A stretch of 64,000 nt of DNA from Letharia columbiana (GCF_014066305.1 NW_023501045.1:431501-495500), one strand, 5' to 3'. Shown: positions 9,884 to 23,300, counted from the first letter of the stretch. Translations and numbers: made by a program. Notes: generated by a model not told the origin, from the sequence alone.

Positions 9884-12800
9884 ATGCCATCATTCCTTGC
9901 ATCAGCCCCCAACGGGGTTACCCACGACATGGCAATCGACGATGCTGCACACGATGGCATGGAAATTGACCTTCTTTCTTCGCCTGACCAGAGTCATCGT
10001 CCAAGCGTTGCTTCAATTCCCACAGTCCCAAATGACCTTCGGACCATTATGGAAAAGCTCACTGAGATAATTCGACAGACGCTCGGAGCAGATCACCTCA
10101 CCTCTACCAGCGATCTCGATGCACCCATCGATCACGGCCTCCTACGAGGTGTACTCATTGAGCTACACGCCCAAGACATGAAATTACCAGAAGACGTCGG
10201 TGTGGTCATCTCTGCCATCCAGGCATATTTGCATAGCGGCTCAATCGATCACAAGAACCCCCTAGTATGTTGACAACGATTCTGTCTAGTATAAATCTTT
10301 ACAAGGTTACTAAGTGAACAATAGGTTGAGCGTATTGTTCAACTGGCTGCATCCATACCTGAAGAATCGAAAGGTGGTAACGTTATCGCTGGGGCATTGG
10401 TCAAGAATCTATGGGAAACCCTCGACCATCCACCACTCACACGTTTGGGAGACCAGTACAAGTACCGTGCCGCTGATGGGTCAAACAATGCAAGTATCCC
10501 AGTTCCTCTCCACCAGAAAAGAGATCCTGACAAGGTGTAGAGTGTCATCTACCCCAATCTTGGGAAAGCTGGGTCCGCCTATGCACGCAGTGTCACACCC
10601 ATGACGGTGCTTCCTGCTGTTCTTCCTGACCCGTCTTTGATCTTTGACGGTATAGCTGCTCCCCTTACCAAAGGCAGGCTTGAGTGCTGGGCTAATTCCA
10701 AACAGCTCTGTTTGCTCGAGATGGGCCTCCGAAAGAGCATCCTAGCAAGATCTCCAGTATGCTATTCTACCTCACTACAATCATTATCCATGGTAAGACC
10801 CACCCCTCTTTCAGGGATCAAATGCTTCCTACCCTTCAGCTAATGGATGCTTACCATACATCAGATGTCTTTCGTACGAATGAGCATGACTACAACAAGG
10901 TTGACAGCTCTTCTTACCTGGACCTTGGGCCTCTGTATGGCCACGACGAAGAGCAACAAGCTGCTGTCCGCACCTTCGTGGATGGAAAGCTGAAGCCTGA
11001 CGCATTTTCGGAGGTCAGAGTCCTCGGATTTCCACCGGGGGTCTGTGCTCTTTTGGTCTCGTTCAACCGCTTCCACAACTATGTGGTCGAGGAACTAGCA
11101 GACATCAACGAGGGCGGCAGATTCAGTCTTCCCGTCGAGTCTGCTCAAGATGAACTCTACAAGGCTGCGATGAAGAAGCGTGAAAATGATCTGTTCCAAG
11201 TCGGGAGACTGTGAGTATCCTTTCCCCTTGTGTCGTATACAAACCAGGGGGGAGTGCCATGTCATTCCTGAAGTTACGTGAAGGTCACCATGACGGTGGA
11301 CTCCTCCGTCTTTCATCATCCTACCCAAACTGCACCGTTACTGACTGAGGCCCCAGCATAACTTGCGGACTCTACGTACATATCATCATCGGCGACTATT
11401 TCAAGACGATCCTGAATTTGAATCGTTGCAAATCGACCTGGAACCTTGACCCACTGGCTGACTTTGGGAAGACAACAGTCCCATCCGCCACTGGAAACCA
11501 AGTCAGCGTCGAGTTCAATATGTTTTACAGATGGCACACCGCCATGAGTGCCAAGGACGAAGTATGGGCCCATGATCTCTACAAAGATGTCTTTCCTAAT
11601 GACGATCCGGCAACATTGTCACTGCCAGCCTTTATTGAAGGCCTCCGAAGATGGGAACACGGCGTGAATCCAGATCCAGGGAAGAGGGCTTTTGGGAATT
11701 TGGAGAGGCAAGCAAACGGGAGCTTCGAAGATGCTGAGCTCGTGAAGCTTCTTCAAGAGAGCACAGAAGACGTTGCAGGTACTTTCACATATCAAATGAC
11801 GGGGTTCTTACCGTTAACTGGAGGTATTTTTTAGGGGCTTTCGGTGCCTGCAATGTCCCAGCAATCATGAAGGCTGTCGAGATACTCGGCATGGAGCAAG
11901 CGAGAAGTTGGAAAGTGGCCACGCTCAATGAGCTTCGAGAGTTCTTCCAACTTAAACCGCATGAGACTTGGATCGAGATCAACTCAGATCCAGATGTTGC
12001 GGCAACATTGGAGAAACTTTATGACAAAGTCGAATTAGTGGAACTCTACCCCGGAATTGTCGCCGAACAAGCGACACTTCCAGATACAATAGGTCAAGGA
12101 TTGTGCCCTGGCTCCACTGTGTCGAAGGCAATTCTCTTGAATACCGTGGCTCTGATTCGGGGTGATCGATACTACACTATGGTATAATTCCCTCGCATAT
12201 GTTGGTCAGCAAGCATCGAACGCCCACCAACTGACCTTATGCAGGATTACACTCCCGGGTCTCTGACCCACTGGGGCTACAAACAAGCCTCTGCTGACCC
12301 TCAAGTTGCTGGCGGAGGCGTGATCTACAAGCTGCTAATGAGGGCATATCCTGGCTTTTACGTCGACAACTCAGTCTATGCGATGTTCCCTTTCACCATT
12401 CCAAGCGAGACTCGCAAAATACTTCAGACCTTAGGAAAAGATGACGATTATGACTTCAGTCCGCCATCTTCCGTCGACCCTCCTATCCCCATTGCGTCAT
12501 GGACCGGAGTCACGAGCGTGCTCGATGATCAGGCAAAGTTCAAAGTCCCATGGGGTCCTCGCATCCGATGTTTGACCGGTCGCGACTATATGCTGGGTGA
12601 TGACTCTGGAGCCAGTGCAAGACAAAAGGGGTTTGTGCACAATGCCTTTTACGAACCTCCTGACGGTTTGGAGGAGATCCGGCAGTTCTACGAGACTCTG
12701 ACCATGCAACTGGTACGCCAGAATAGCGCTAAGCTTGGGAAGATCTACCAACTTGATGCCGTTCGACTCGTCGGGAACGCTTCGCACGCAAATTTTATTG

Positions 12801-13882
12801 CTTACATGTTCAAGATACCCATGCTTGACTCGAGCTACGGAAAAGGCACCTACATCGACCTGGATTTTTACAATCACTTGGCCTTCGTTTTTGCTTATAT
12901 ATTCGTGGACCTCGATTCTCCGAGTTCATTTGCGCTCAAGGTTGCGGCTGTAGATGCCGCGAAAGAACTAGGCCGTGTCGTTCGATTGGTATGTGAAACA
13001 GCGTTACCAAAAAATGTTACCAGTGAGGCTTTGGATGCTCTTGATCTCTTCGAGTACAAGGCCGGAAAAGGCCCCGCAGCGAGTTTTCTGATCCATTATG
13101 GTGTCCGTCTCCTCGAAAGACTTGAAGCCGGTGGGAAGAGTGTAGACGAGGTCACCTGGACTATTATCCCTACGGCTGCCGCAGCTGTCGCCACTCAAGC
13201 TCAGGGCTTTGCCCAGATGCTGGACCTCTATCTCTCTGACCCCTACAAAAGTCACTGGCCAGCCATCCAAAAGCTCGCGGCATCCGACAGCTCCGAGGCA
13301 TTCGAACAGCTCAAACGATACGCTCTTGAAGGCTACCGTTTGAATACACCGGCCTTCGGTCTCACACGTATTGCAGACGCTGACACCACGATTGAAGATG
13401 GCAACCGCTCTGTCCGGGTAAAGAAGGGCGACCGAATCTTCGTCAACCTCGCGACAGCCAGCCTAGACCCGACGGTGTTTCCTAATCCGCAGGTTATCGA
13501 CCTCACCCGGCCGTTGGACAAGTACATCCACCATGGATGGGGCCCACATGGCTGTATCGGTCGTCCGATCGTTGAGACAGCCATGGCAGCCCAGCTTCGC
13601 GTCTTCGCCCAGTTGAAGAATCTGCGCCGCGCACCCGGAGCCGGAGGGGAGCTGAAGAGTAAGACTGTCAACGGGCCGTTTAAGGTGTTTATGACGAAGG
13701 ACTGGAGCGATTGGTGGCCTTTCCCCACTAGTAAGTTCAGTTTTCGCAAAGTCAAGACCGGGATGCTAACTTTGACTGCAGCGATGGATGTTCAATGGGA
13801 TGGATTTGAGTCATGGTCTCCATTGGCCGAAGGCAGTGTTCTCCTGACCAAATATCCTTGTAGAGGTGATCAGATGGAGTAG
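9884..13882 (+). CDS. Psi-producing oxygenase: fatty-acid heme dioxygenase-P450 fusion (linoleate diol synthase-like)
   Basis: Nine exons: 9884-10264, 10325-10489, 10541-10649, 10706-10792, 10865-11210, 11357-11778, 11835-12181, 12245-13730, 13782-13882; total 1147 residues, normal for Ppo proteins. The N-terminal half is an animal-peroxidase/cyclooxygenase-like domain: TIIIHDVF with the distal His at about 247, SSYLDLGPLYG, and FNMFYRWH with catalytic Tyr420 and proximal His423. The C-terminal half is P450-like, with the heme motif HHGWGPHGCIGRP retaining Cys1056. Such enzymes oxygenate oleic or linoleic acid to 8- or 10-hydroperoxides and isomerise them to diols that steer sporulation and secondary metabolism. 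In the I-helix the motif reads AVATQAQ where diol synthases usually have Asn at the Thr936 position, so isomerase activity may be altered. Intron 2 uses a GC donor. The retained Cys argues against the 10R-dioxygenase (PpoC) type, but the subclass is not certain. Confidence 0.93.
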
Positions 13883-16782
13883 CGATCCTGCTTTTGCGGA
13901 CGGTAATTCCAGTGTCTGTGGTTTGTGCCTCTCGTTGCACCTTGCACTTGCTATTGTCAGCCATCGCGTACTGCTTACAGAGATAGCTTCAACTTCAGAT
14001 AGCTAGTATAGATTGTACTTGAACAATACATTGAAGTGTTCCTGGCATCTTGCCAAATGTTGCACTTTCTGGCTAGCCATGACACCGAGAGTCGCAGTTC
14101 TGGACGGTTCACGTCGCCGTCTCCACCAACCCAGAACACTTCACCCTTTCTTCTCTAAGCATGGGCTTGAGGACAAGGCAGAACACTTCACCCTTTCTTC
14201 TCTAAGCATGGGCTTGAGGACAAGGCAGAACACGTCACCCTTTCATTTCTCAAAGCATGGGCTTGAGGACAAGGAAGGACTTCGCCGCTGTTCATCGCCT
14301 ATTGGTCACAGAACACTACACATCTCAGTGCGCCTCCACCTTTCCAAGCACGCTATCACCTTTGTCGAAAACCTCACGAGCACCTGGCTTCCCCCGCACC
14401 CGGCACGTCTCTGGACTCTTCCTGCATCACTTCCACAGCTTTCGCAAAACATCCACAGCTATCGCATAAACAAAGATACCAGCAGCCACTCAGGGATCCA
14501 CATGGCATGTTGCAGACCACCCAAGGTTTCGTTTTCGAAATCCAATTTGTGTCTCACGCACCGTCGAGTGTATTAGTTTAGTTGAGTCGAAAACGGCTGC
14601 TTACCCCGCCACCGAGAACATGTACCCACCCGGTAACCCGTACTCCTTCTCCCCTTGGCACTTTCTTCACCTTGGATTTCCATCGTGGATTTCCCTTGCC
14701 CGTACCTCCGTCCCATCACGCCCGCGGCACTTGGCCGTCACCCTTTCCACGAACCGTGGCGCTGCCGAACACTTCGGAGTGGTATACGCAGCGCTCTCTC
14801 TACTTTCTTGATGATAGGGAATGATTCAACGGAGGCGAGGAAGCGAGACTGTGCCCGCTTAGGGGATGCATAGATGGGAAGGAAGGAGATGGGCGATGAA
14901 GCTGTAGCTCATTCCGCCCTCACGGGCAATCCGGGGAGGGTCTACGGTGAGGGTGGTTTTGCGCTGGCGGAGATTTTAGACGGGTATTCGATGGATTGCG
15001 AAAACGATGGGCATTCGTCGTTCCGGTCTTCCACCCGAGCAGCTTTGGCATCGTTTCGCGAATGCGCCGGCTGGCTCGTGCGGAAGAGGCGAGGGAGGGT
15101 GTTTGATGCTGGGGCCTGATGGCCACTTTTTTCAGACTTGGGGAATATGAGTCGGGGGGGGGGGAACCGGTAGCGTCAAGTTGCAGGCACGGCCGCCTTG
15201 TAAAAGCTCACGTTTTGAAAAGTACACTGCTCGGACTTGGAGCTCGTGGCTTCATGGATCGAGCGCCAACCGATGAGGTATGATCGACGCTCCTAGATTC
15301 CATGCTAATCGGAAGCAGAACCACGGTACGGGCAGCGCTTGACGTGAGCAGGAGGAGGAGGAAGAGTCGAAAGGGTCCTGCCGGACGGACTATTTTGGGC
15401 AACGGGCAAAGGGAGCGGAAAGTGAAAGCGAGAAGCGAGGATGATACGGAAGAAGCGGTGTGGAAGGGATGTGGCGGACAGCGTGATGGAAGGTCGGGTC
15501 TTCACTTTTACCGAATGGAAGAATGAAAGTTATACCGTCGTGAATGAATTTGGTGTGGAAAAGGTCTGGGAAGAGGATGGGAAGGGTCGGGTCAGTTTCA
15601 AGGATGCGTGGGTCATGGTACCGGATGCATGTGACCGCCGGTTCATAGGTTAGCGAGGAAAAAGGTACCCGGCAATGTAAAAGGGCAGCAGACCCAGCGA
15701 CATGGTTCGCATCTCTCGTGTCCTTGATCGGAGAGCGGTGAGGCGAGAGTTGGGAAAGCTTTAGGATAGATAGGCCAGACCCAACGCTATGCATTGCTTT
15801 AATCTCCGAGATTTGGGTGGCAGTGGTATGGATACTGTAACTCAAGTGCAACGGGGCTCTGACGCTATAAATCTTACATGGAACACATATGATGCTTATA
15901 GAGAAAGATGACTTTACGATTGTGAAAGGAGAGATGGGACTCAAAAAGCCGAGGTACTTAATTAGGTGACAAGGTTCAAGTACCTATCTCATCATTTTGT
16001 CATGTCCTAAAGACCTTGGAGTCGGAGCTCAAGTTTCGGAGTTAAGAGATATGCAGGGACTCTTAGGCAGGGTTCTCTCCTGTCTGACGGTAGAACGCGT
16101 CCCAGCGAGGCGGGATCCAAGGACGATCCAAAAAGTGGGAGGGAACAAAAAACGCACGTGCTAGAAGCGGGACGATGCACATGATAAAATACACAATTAG
16201 CCTAAATTCCACGCGACATGACGCTGTAAAAGGCCTCGGCGTCAAAATTCTTGAAAAGACGCTCGGTCAAGAGAATAGGGAGGTAGGTATCAAGCTCTAA
16301 ACGACGTAAAGATTCCGAGGGTATATGCCTGACTTCACTTTTGCCGACCGACAAACCGTACAGCGCGTAATACTAATAAAGAGTGATCATCGGAATGTGT
16401 GACATTGTGAAAAAGAAGCGAACATAATCAAGCACCGGGGTAAACCTTGCAAGCCCACGAGGCCGACAGACAATTGCCGAAGAAATCCAACCACCCGCGC
16501 TCTCCATTCTCCAATCTCGATCGTCCGCCTCGTTAGAGTTGGTGGCAAGCAAGCCGAGCACGGACGTTCCTCCGTCATGTCCAAAGTCTAAGGCTCGCGG
16601 CCTCCATGCCTCATGTGAGCCTGGGAAATGATGAAATTGCCCAGCATCTAGGCCTCGACGTCGCCGGCACCCTCTTTCCTGAATGGTGGTGATTGCGACC
16701 CTGGAGGTCCTGAGTAGACGAGCAAGCGCTCCCAGAAGGCTCTCTACCCCTTGATTCGTGCATGGCGTGACGAGTGTACCTG
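13883..16782. other. Gene-poor 2.9 kb with a minisatellite
   Basis: No supported protein gene. It includes the 47-bp minisatellite (14132-14274). A plus-strand frame at 15441-15653 (70 codons, ending DACDRRFIG) reads plausibly but has no homology signal I can name, and a longer minus frame at 15390-15944 overlaps it without domain features. Confidence 0.35.
14132..14274. repeat. 47-49 bp minisatellite, three copies
   Basis: Three head-to-tail units beginning CAGAACACTTCACCC and ending GGCTTGAGGACAAGG. Units 1 and 2 are identical over 47 bp. Unit 3 has a T-to-G change and two extra bases (49 bp). It lies downstream of the Ppo gene in DNA without a recognised gene. Confidence 0.9.
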
Positions 16783-16944
16783 CTACCGACATATATTGCA
16801 GGTACCCGAGACCACAATGAAACGCTCGTGAGGTGCTTTGGCGCATTTCTTCTTTGCATTCCCTTCCGTCGAGGTTCTAGTGAAGTGCATGGCTGGGTCC
16901 GTACAGTTCGAGTAGACGTAGTAGTTGCGTGTGTATTCGCACAT
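16783..16944 (-). CDS. Tiny Cys-rich fungal protein, begins MCEYTRNYYVY
   Basis: A 53-residue ORF with cysteines at MCEY, SNCTD, KKCAK and the terminal CNICR. Short intracellular proteins starting MC-x-Y/H-T and containing CTDP and KAPHE-like segments are common, uncharacterised fungal genes, and this ORF has that look; the resemblance is from memory of the family style, not a search. A possible upstream exon (17058-17342, ending at a GTGCGT donor) can be joined in frame through an acceptor near 17000, which would lengthen the N-terminus. It has no signal peptide. The function is unknown. Confidence 0.45.
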   Translation of the reverse strand: MCEYTRNYYVYSNCTDPAMHFTRTSTEGNAKKKCAKAPHERFIVVSGTCNICR

Positions 16945-18702
16945 GTTGACGAGGGCTTGCGGACGGGGGAGCAGGGATCTGAATCGAAACCGTGATCTGG
17001 AATGGTATTAGCACAGAGACTATGAATTCATAGCGCTGCAGTGCTCCTACTGTGAGAACTGGGCGGACAAACGCACCGTAGTCCTCCTGCACTTTGGGGA
17101 GCTAAAAGTTCGATTTCTGTTGAAGACCAAATGGGCAGGTTGACCACTGTATCTGTTGGCGCACTAGCTTCTAAGAGAATTGTATGTCGGAGTCGCGGTT
17201 CACTTCTGGTGATCAGGATACAGGCCGTGTTGGGAAGAATGGCGACATCTTTCTGACTTTCCCGGGAGACGATGCTTTTGAATATAGATTTGGTAGAAGA
17301 TGACATGATTAAGTATGAGCTTTGAACAGATCGCGGCGCCATGAAATTTTTCGCCGTTTATGTCGCAAGGGGAAAAAACAAGCATGCATGTATTTGCGCT
17401 CCAGCATCATCCGAGTACCACCCGAGCAACGAAGGGTAATCTATCGTTGGCGTGGAGTATAATGGCCAGTAGCTCGCGCAAAGTATCAGAAACGAGAGTT
17501 ATGGAGCATTAACGCTCATAGGCGGTCAAAGCGACTAAGAACCTCCTTGAAGCTTGGGCCTGCAATTCGAAAAAGAAATCGTGATCAAACCTAAACCTCG
17601 TAACCTAAAATACGCCGGACAGCTTGATTGAGATCCTCATGAGCATCTTTGACCTATTGAATTGAAGCGCATCAAAGCACAAGGCTAAAAGTGGTAGTAG
17701 GATCATCGCAGCTGTCAAACAGCTGAAGGAAACTGGGGTACAGCCGGGTTGAACGTTTCGGGACCTGGCGAGGTGACTCAGTGTGGGGGGGGGGAGTCTT
17801 GGTCAAGATTCGGAGGCGGCAAGTCATAGTAAAGCATGTCTGATATCCGCAACGTGTTGAAATTCTCACATTCAGCAACCTATTCTCATATCAGCTGAAA
17901 CAGGCTTGCTACCGTAGCTTTTGCTTGATAGACCTCTCTCCCCCCTCTGTTAGCCAGCTAGAGAGGCCAAGTGACCTCATAGCTCCGTATGAGAATGTCC
18001 AAAAGGAGGATAGATCTATCCGAGCCTCTGGTCGACATGCAGAAGGCGTCAGTGAAATGATATGGGCCTGTCAATGCCGAATGGTGCATGCACGAAGGCG
18101 AGGTGCTTGAGCCTCGCGCGCGCCCAGGTTGAACGTTGCATGCACAGACCGCTGGCAGCAGGCTCCATTTGTGGACCTCGTCTCTCATACCGTGATCAGA
18201 TGGATGCCCAACGACCAGTTTTGAAGCTGGCCGGGACGTTGCCTCGTGCTCAGAACAAATTTGGAAGGGTTCTGATGGGTCGCTTGTCGGATATGGAAGT
18301 AACGTTCATGCGATTGAGTGGGATTATGGGGAATACTTGGTTTTGGGAAGAGTGCTTGGCGCCTGCAGCCCGGGGCTTGTTTTGATTGACGCTAAAAATA
18401 TATGATTAGTAAGCGCAAATACGATTCTCGGCCGAGTTGGCCCCAACTCTCAAGACTCCTCAGACTCCTGAACAATAAACAAACTTTTCTTTGACTTTTG
18501 ACGTTACAACGGCGCATTGCCTTCATTCTTCATACACTCCATACACTACTCACTTGCTCTCGCTCCCTGTCTGCGCCTTGCTACACATTACGTAGTAGCA
18601 CACCGCCTTTGCCGTCAACCTAACCTACCCTACCCCCACACCTTTTCGAGGCAACGACACCTCGTCACCACCGCCCTTCGCACCCCAAGCGGCCAAGAAG
18701 CC
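16945..18702. other. Gene-poor stretch upstream of CHS7
   Basis: No supported gene apart from the possible upstream exon of the tiny Cys-rich ORF. Bases 18480-18700 are C/T-rich and contain the CHS7 promoter and leader. Confidence 0.35.
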
Positions 18703-19819
18703 ATGGGCTTTGGAGATTTCGAGACGATATGTCGCAAGAGTGCATTGCCAGTGTGCTCCGTTGTGGGTCCTACGAATCCTATTTCGAACAGCACGACAGG
18801 CATCCAAGCAACCTGCTACGCCCGAAACATTGAACTGGCCAACACCATCATCTTCGAGGCTGCAACCGATTTCATACACATATTGGCGTTAGGCATGGCG
18901 GCTATCATGGTGCTGCATGTGCGCTCGAAATTTACAGCTGTCGGTGAGGAAGTCGGGCCTGGATCCTGCCCGTCCTTCTGAATGCCTTCTGACCAGTGGT
19001 CTTTCTAAATATAGGTCGGAAAGAGATCACCACCTTCTTTTACATTTACATGGCTTTGACCATGACCTCATTGATACTGGACGCTGGAGTCATACCTCCG
19101 GGATCGAGCACTTTCCCTTACTTCGTGGCCGTGCAGAATGGCTTCACTTCCGCCCTGTGCACTTGCCTCCTGATCAATGGCTTCGTCGGTTTTCAGCTGT
19201 ATGAAGACGGAACAAGGCAATCCGTGTGGTTACTCCGGGGCTCTTCGATCGGCATGTTCGTTATCTCAGGCGCAGTATCCATCTTGACGTTCAAAGGGAG
19301 AGCTGGGTTGGGTCCAACCAACACTGTTGGCCTATTCGTGGTGCTGTACCTGATTAATGGCATATGCTTGTTGATCTACTTGGCCATGCAGATCATACTC
19401 GTTACGAATACCCTGCAAGATCGCTGGCCGCTCGGAGATATTTCCTTTGGGGTTTTCTTCTTCGTCATTGGCCAGGTGATCCTCTACGTGTTCAGTGATA
19501 CTATCTGCAACGCCGTATCGCATTACCTCGACGGATTATTTTTCGCTACAATATGCAACCTCCTAGCAGTCATGATGGTCTACAAGGTAAGCTTACGAGG
19601 AGAGAAAACCTCGCGTAGAAGTACCGCTTACAAAACTTCTAGTACTGGGACTCCATTACCAAGGAAGATCTTGAATTCAGCGTCGGCACGAAGCAAGGCA
19701 ATTGGGAAGTCAAGGAGCTCCTTCCTGAGGATGACCGACGGGGAACCATCTATCACGACGGCACTTCGGAGTATGCAAGCAGCACGTACCCCCTCCGCGA
19801 TTCGAACTATGGCGGCTAG
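18703..19819 (+). CDS. CHS7: Chitin synthase export chaperone Chs7
   Basis: Three exons (18703-18943, 19015-19586, 19643-19819; introns 71 and 56 nt) give 329 residues, the usual length of Chs7. The N-terminus reads [18 protein letters not shown], the conserved opening of the family, followed by about seven hydrophobic membrane segments (for example [54 protein letters not shown]) and a polar cytosolic tail starting [15 protein letters not shown]. Chs7 is an ER-resident multispanning protein needed for export of chitin synthase III (Chs3) from the ER to the cell surface. The start ATG lies in a good context (AAGCCATGGGC). Identity is clear from the N-terminus, topology and tail. Confidence 0.95.
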
Positions 19820-20316
19820 TCCGAAGAAACCTCGTGGATGTTCCTTTGAAAAATGTTCGAGCATGGCGACGGAGTTATTTCGGATAGCTGGGGCATGGGT
19901 TGGCGTCTTGGTAATGGCCCATGTGGCAATGGAAAGAGCGACGATTGGCAAATCCTAATTTTCGCAAATACAACGGGTCTAGTCCTTAGATTTGAGGTTC
20001 TGGACTATGTAGATATAAGCAGTAGAAGAAGAACTACTTGTTCAATGAGGTTTGATTGGATCCGAGAGGGGGACAAGTTACCGCAGAGCGAGAAAATTTT
20101 GTAGTAGTATCTCACTACTTTACTTCATCAACCGGCACAAGGCATCAGATTCCTCGGCGAAACCCTTCCATCAGCTATCCATATCTAACGAGTGTCGTCG
20201 CTGTAAAGCTTTGTTTCAGTAGCTCGAGCTGCCAAGGGTTTATCTAACGGCGCATCCTCGATATCCTACTCCGCAGCTAGCCGTCTCTTGCCTTCTCTGC
20301 TTCTCAAGCCACGACA
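19820..20316. other. Intergenic between CHS7 and the zinc-cluster factor
   Basis: No gene seen; it contains the 3' region of CHS7 and the promoter of the downstream regulator. Confidence 0.4.
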
Positions 20317-23300
20317 ATGGCAAATGCAGATCCGCAACAGCTTGCAGATCCAATCTCCGGAAACTCACAAAACGCCTCACATGCTGGAGATATATCTGCA
20401 TCACCACTGCATAAGAGGACCTATCAAGCCTGCGTATAGCCGACCTTGTCCACATCCCCCACGCTTGCTAATGTAGGCTTCCGCAGATTCCTTGCAGGAA
20501 GAGAAAAGTTCGCTGCGACCTAGGACCTGTTGATGAACCTCACGACCCTCCGTGTGTCAGATGTCGTCGCGAAGCCAAGGAATGCTACTTCTCCGCCACC
20601 AGGAGAAAACGGAAGGCCGACAGCGAGGATGGCCAATCTGCGGGAGACGGGCCACCAGACGAGGAGTTTGCGGCACACCTTGCCAGAAAAAAGAGTGTTA
20701 GGACTTCTGGCTCTTTCGATCAACAATCATTACCAAATGGCCAACAGTCGTTGACCTCGGGACCTCTACCTGCTACCTCACCTCTGGATGGATACGATCT
20801 ACCCAGGCAGAGACCTCTCCAGCAAGACAGCCCTTACGCTACGAAAATACAGCTGGGTAAGGCCGCAGATGGCCAGGATCAGGAAGTCTCCAATGAAACT
20901 GCTGCCGCACTATTTCAGAGCCCTATCAACGTACCCGGCGATGCGTTGCATCTGCTCCTTAAAGCTTCCGATGAAAGCGAGCATATGCAGCGTAAAGATA
21001 CAGCAAGCCTAGGAGAACGGTCGACAAACCAGTCCGTGCGAACTTCGAACATCATGCATGGCAGATACAATTCCGGGCCTTCGTCACACGGCCAAGCAGG
21101 GCAGAATTATCCTTTGAATATAGACCCAGCAATTTCAGGAAGCAACGCAGATGTTGACGACACTCCTATCCCAATAGAAGCGCTCAGACTGTGGTCGCGG
21201 CTGAGGTTCGTCCGTGCTGGATGGTTCACCGCCAAAGAAGCAATATCGTACATCGATTAGTACGCACGTCCCTTATTTGGCTCAAATAGGCTAGGCTGAC
21301 ATTCCCAGCTTCTACAAATGCCATTCGCCTCTTACCCCAATTAGTCTGCCGGCGTTCGATTCACATGCAGCCTATTCAAACCTTGTCAATGATGAGCCAA
21401 TGCTTACAGTCACCGTGCTTACAATTGCTTCTCGATACATGGAACTCTCAGGCCCAGGGGGCAAGACTCGATCATTCATGATCCACGAGAGGCTATGGTC
21501 GTACCTGCAAAATATGATCACGCGCATGTTCTGGGGACAGGAGCAGTTCGGAGGAGGCTTTTGTGGCGCAGGTACCCGAAGACCAGGTCAGCCCAATTCT
21601 GGAAAGGGAGGACTGCGAACGCTTGGCACTATTGAGAGGTATTCGTTCTCAGTCTCGTTCTTCCTTTACCAGGTTAACTAATTCTTTAGCCTCCTTCTGT
21701 TGAACGAATTCCATCCTAGGTCCATGCATTTTCCGCCCAGGGACGATGACGATGACATCTTAGCTCCTGCAGATGAGGCTGATACTCCTGCGGATGAAAA
21801 AGCCCTATATTTGGGCTCCACGTGGAGCGAGCCAGCTGTACGATCAGACCGAATGTGCTGGAGCCTTATTGGAACGTCATACGTCCTAGCATATGAGCTC
21901 GGCATCTTCGGTACTTACTCCGACGGGGTTCTTTCTGTTGATGGAATAGTGAAACGGAAAGGTGGAGCGACTGAGTACAATAAACGAGCGGACAGAATTG
22001 AGCGAATGCTCTACGTTTTTGTTACGCAAGCAAGTGGCAGATTTGGGATTCCGAGCATGTATTCAGACCAGATCAACCAGTTCGCAATCGAGAGTGTGAA
22101 AGAAGGCTTTGTCTCAGGTATGTGTCCTGTTGGTGGGCTTTACAGCTGCGCTGATATGATGTCAGTGGACTCGACCATGCTCAAGGATCCTGTAGACAGG
22201 ACTCAGCAAAGCTGGCTTGAGCTGATGATCATAATGAAAGACTGCAACGACCGGCTATTCTCGTCTAAAGATCAAACCACAAAGCTGGTCCAGACTGAAG
22301 CCTACATCGTAGAACTTCACCAACTTCAGCCTCTCCTTTATTCATGGCAAAAAAGGTTCAACGCTCTGGATCGTGAGTTACATATCTACGTAGACACCTT
22401 AGACCTGACTAACGGAGCACAGTCCCAGTATACCCCAGAGTCATCCTTTCGATCGAGTATCATTACATCAGTAAGTGTTTAAACGCCGATTATAATCAAT
22501 TCCTCTCATTGACCTCTTACAGCTCTCTACATCAATTCCCTGGCGCTTCAAGCTGTGATGGAGCATTGGGCTGCGAAGGCCAATCCACTTCCCCAAGGCG
22601 AAAGCCCGCAGTCACCCGTTTCCACCATGTCCTCATCCTATGCAAGCGTCTACAATCGGAACGAGCCTTACATTCGAGAGGTAATTGATTCCTCGAGAAC
22701 AGTCTTACGGCATGTGTTGGACGTTCTTCTCCCAGATGACCATCTCAAGCATGCTCCTGTGCGGACTTATTTCCGAATCATTTCCGCTGCTATGTTTCTT
22801 CTAAAGGTAAAGGAGCCCTTTCGCCCATTCGATTTGCCTTCGTCTCACAATTCCTTCAGACTTTCGCCCTCGGCGGGAAAGAGGACGAAGTAGCAGTATC
22901 GCTGCGCCTTTTGAAAGATACGGTCAAAGCCTTGCGTACCAGCGTAGTCGACGACGTTCATCTCTGCCTACGCATTGCCGATGTTCTCGAGAGCTTGATA
23001 AAAGCAATTAACACCCAATTTGTCAGACTACCTCCGGGGTCTCTATCTACCCCAGAGCAAGCAAAGCGTACCACCCATCTCAGTGAGCAGCAAGCCCACT
23101 TTGCTTCCGATGGGTATCAAACCGGCACAAAGAACTTTAACCCTTCTGATCGATTCCAATACGATGATAGACAAGGTCCGCTTGCAGGTATATCTCGCAC
23201 CTACAATTCCCCTCACGACAGCAATATATCCATTATGCCGCCCATTGGGAACAACTATGCTTCCTTCAATCCCAACAACAATTTCGTCAACACTTTCACG

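Noticed and set aside
14132..14274. Three spaced repeats as a CRISPR-like array
   Set aside because: Units are directly tandem without unique spacers, and the genome is eukaryotic.
15390..15944. 184-codon minus-strand frame
   Set aside because: No recognisable features; overlaps a plausible but also unsupported 70-codon plus frame.
16373..16846. 157-codon minus-strand frame downstream of the tiny Cys-rich ORF
   Set aside because: Arg/Gly-rich frame-shadow composition, and it overlaps the better small ORF.
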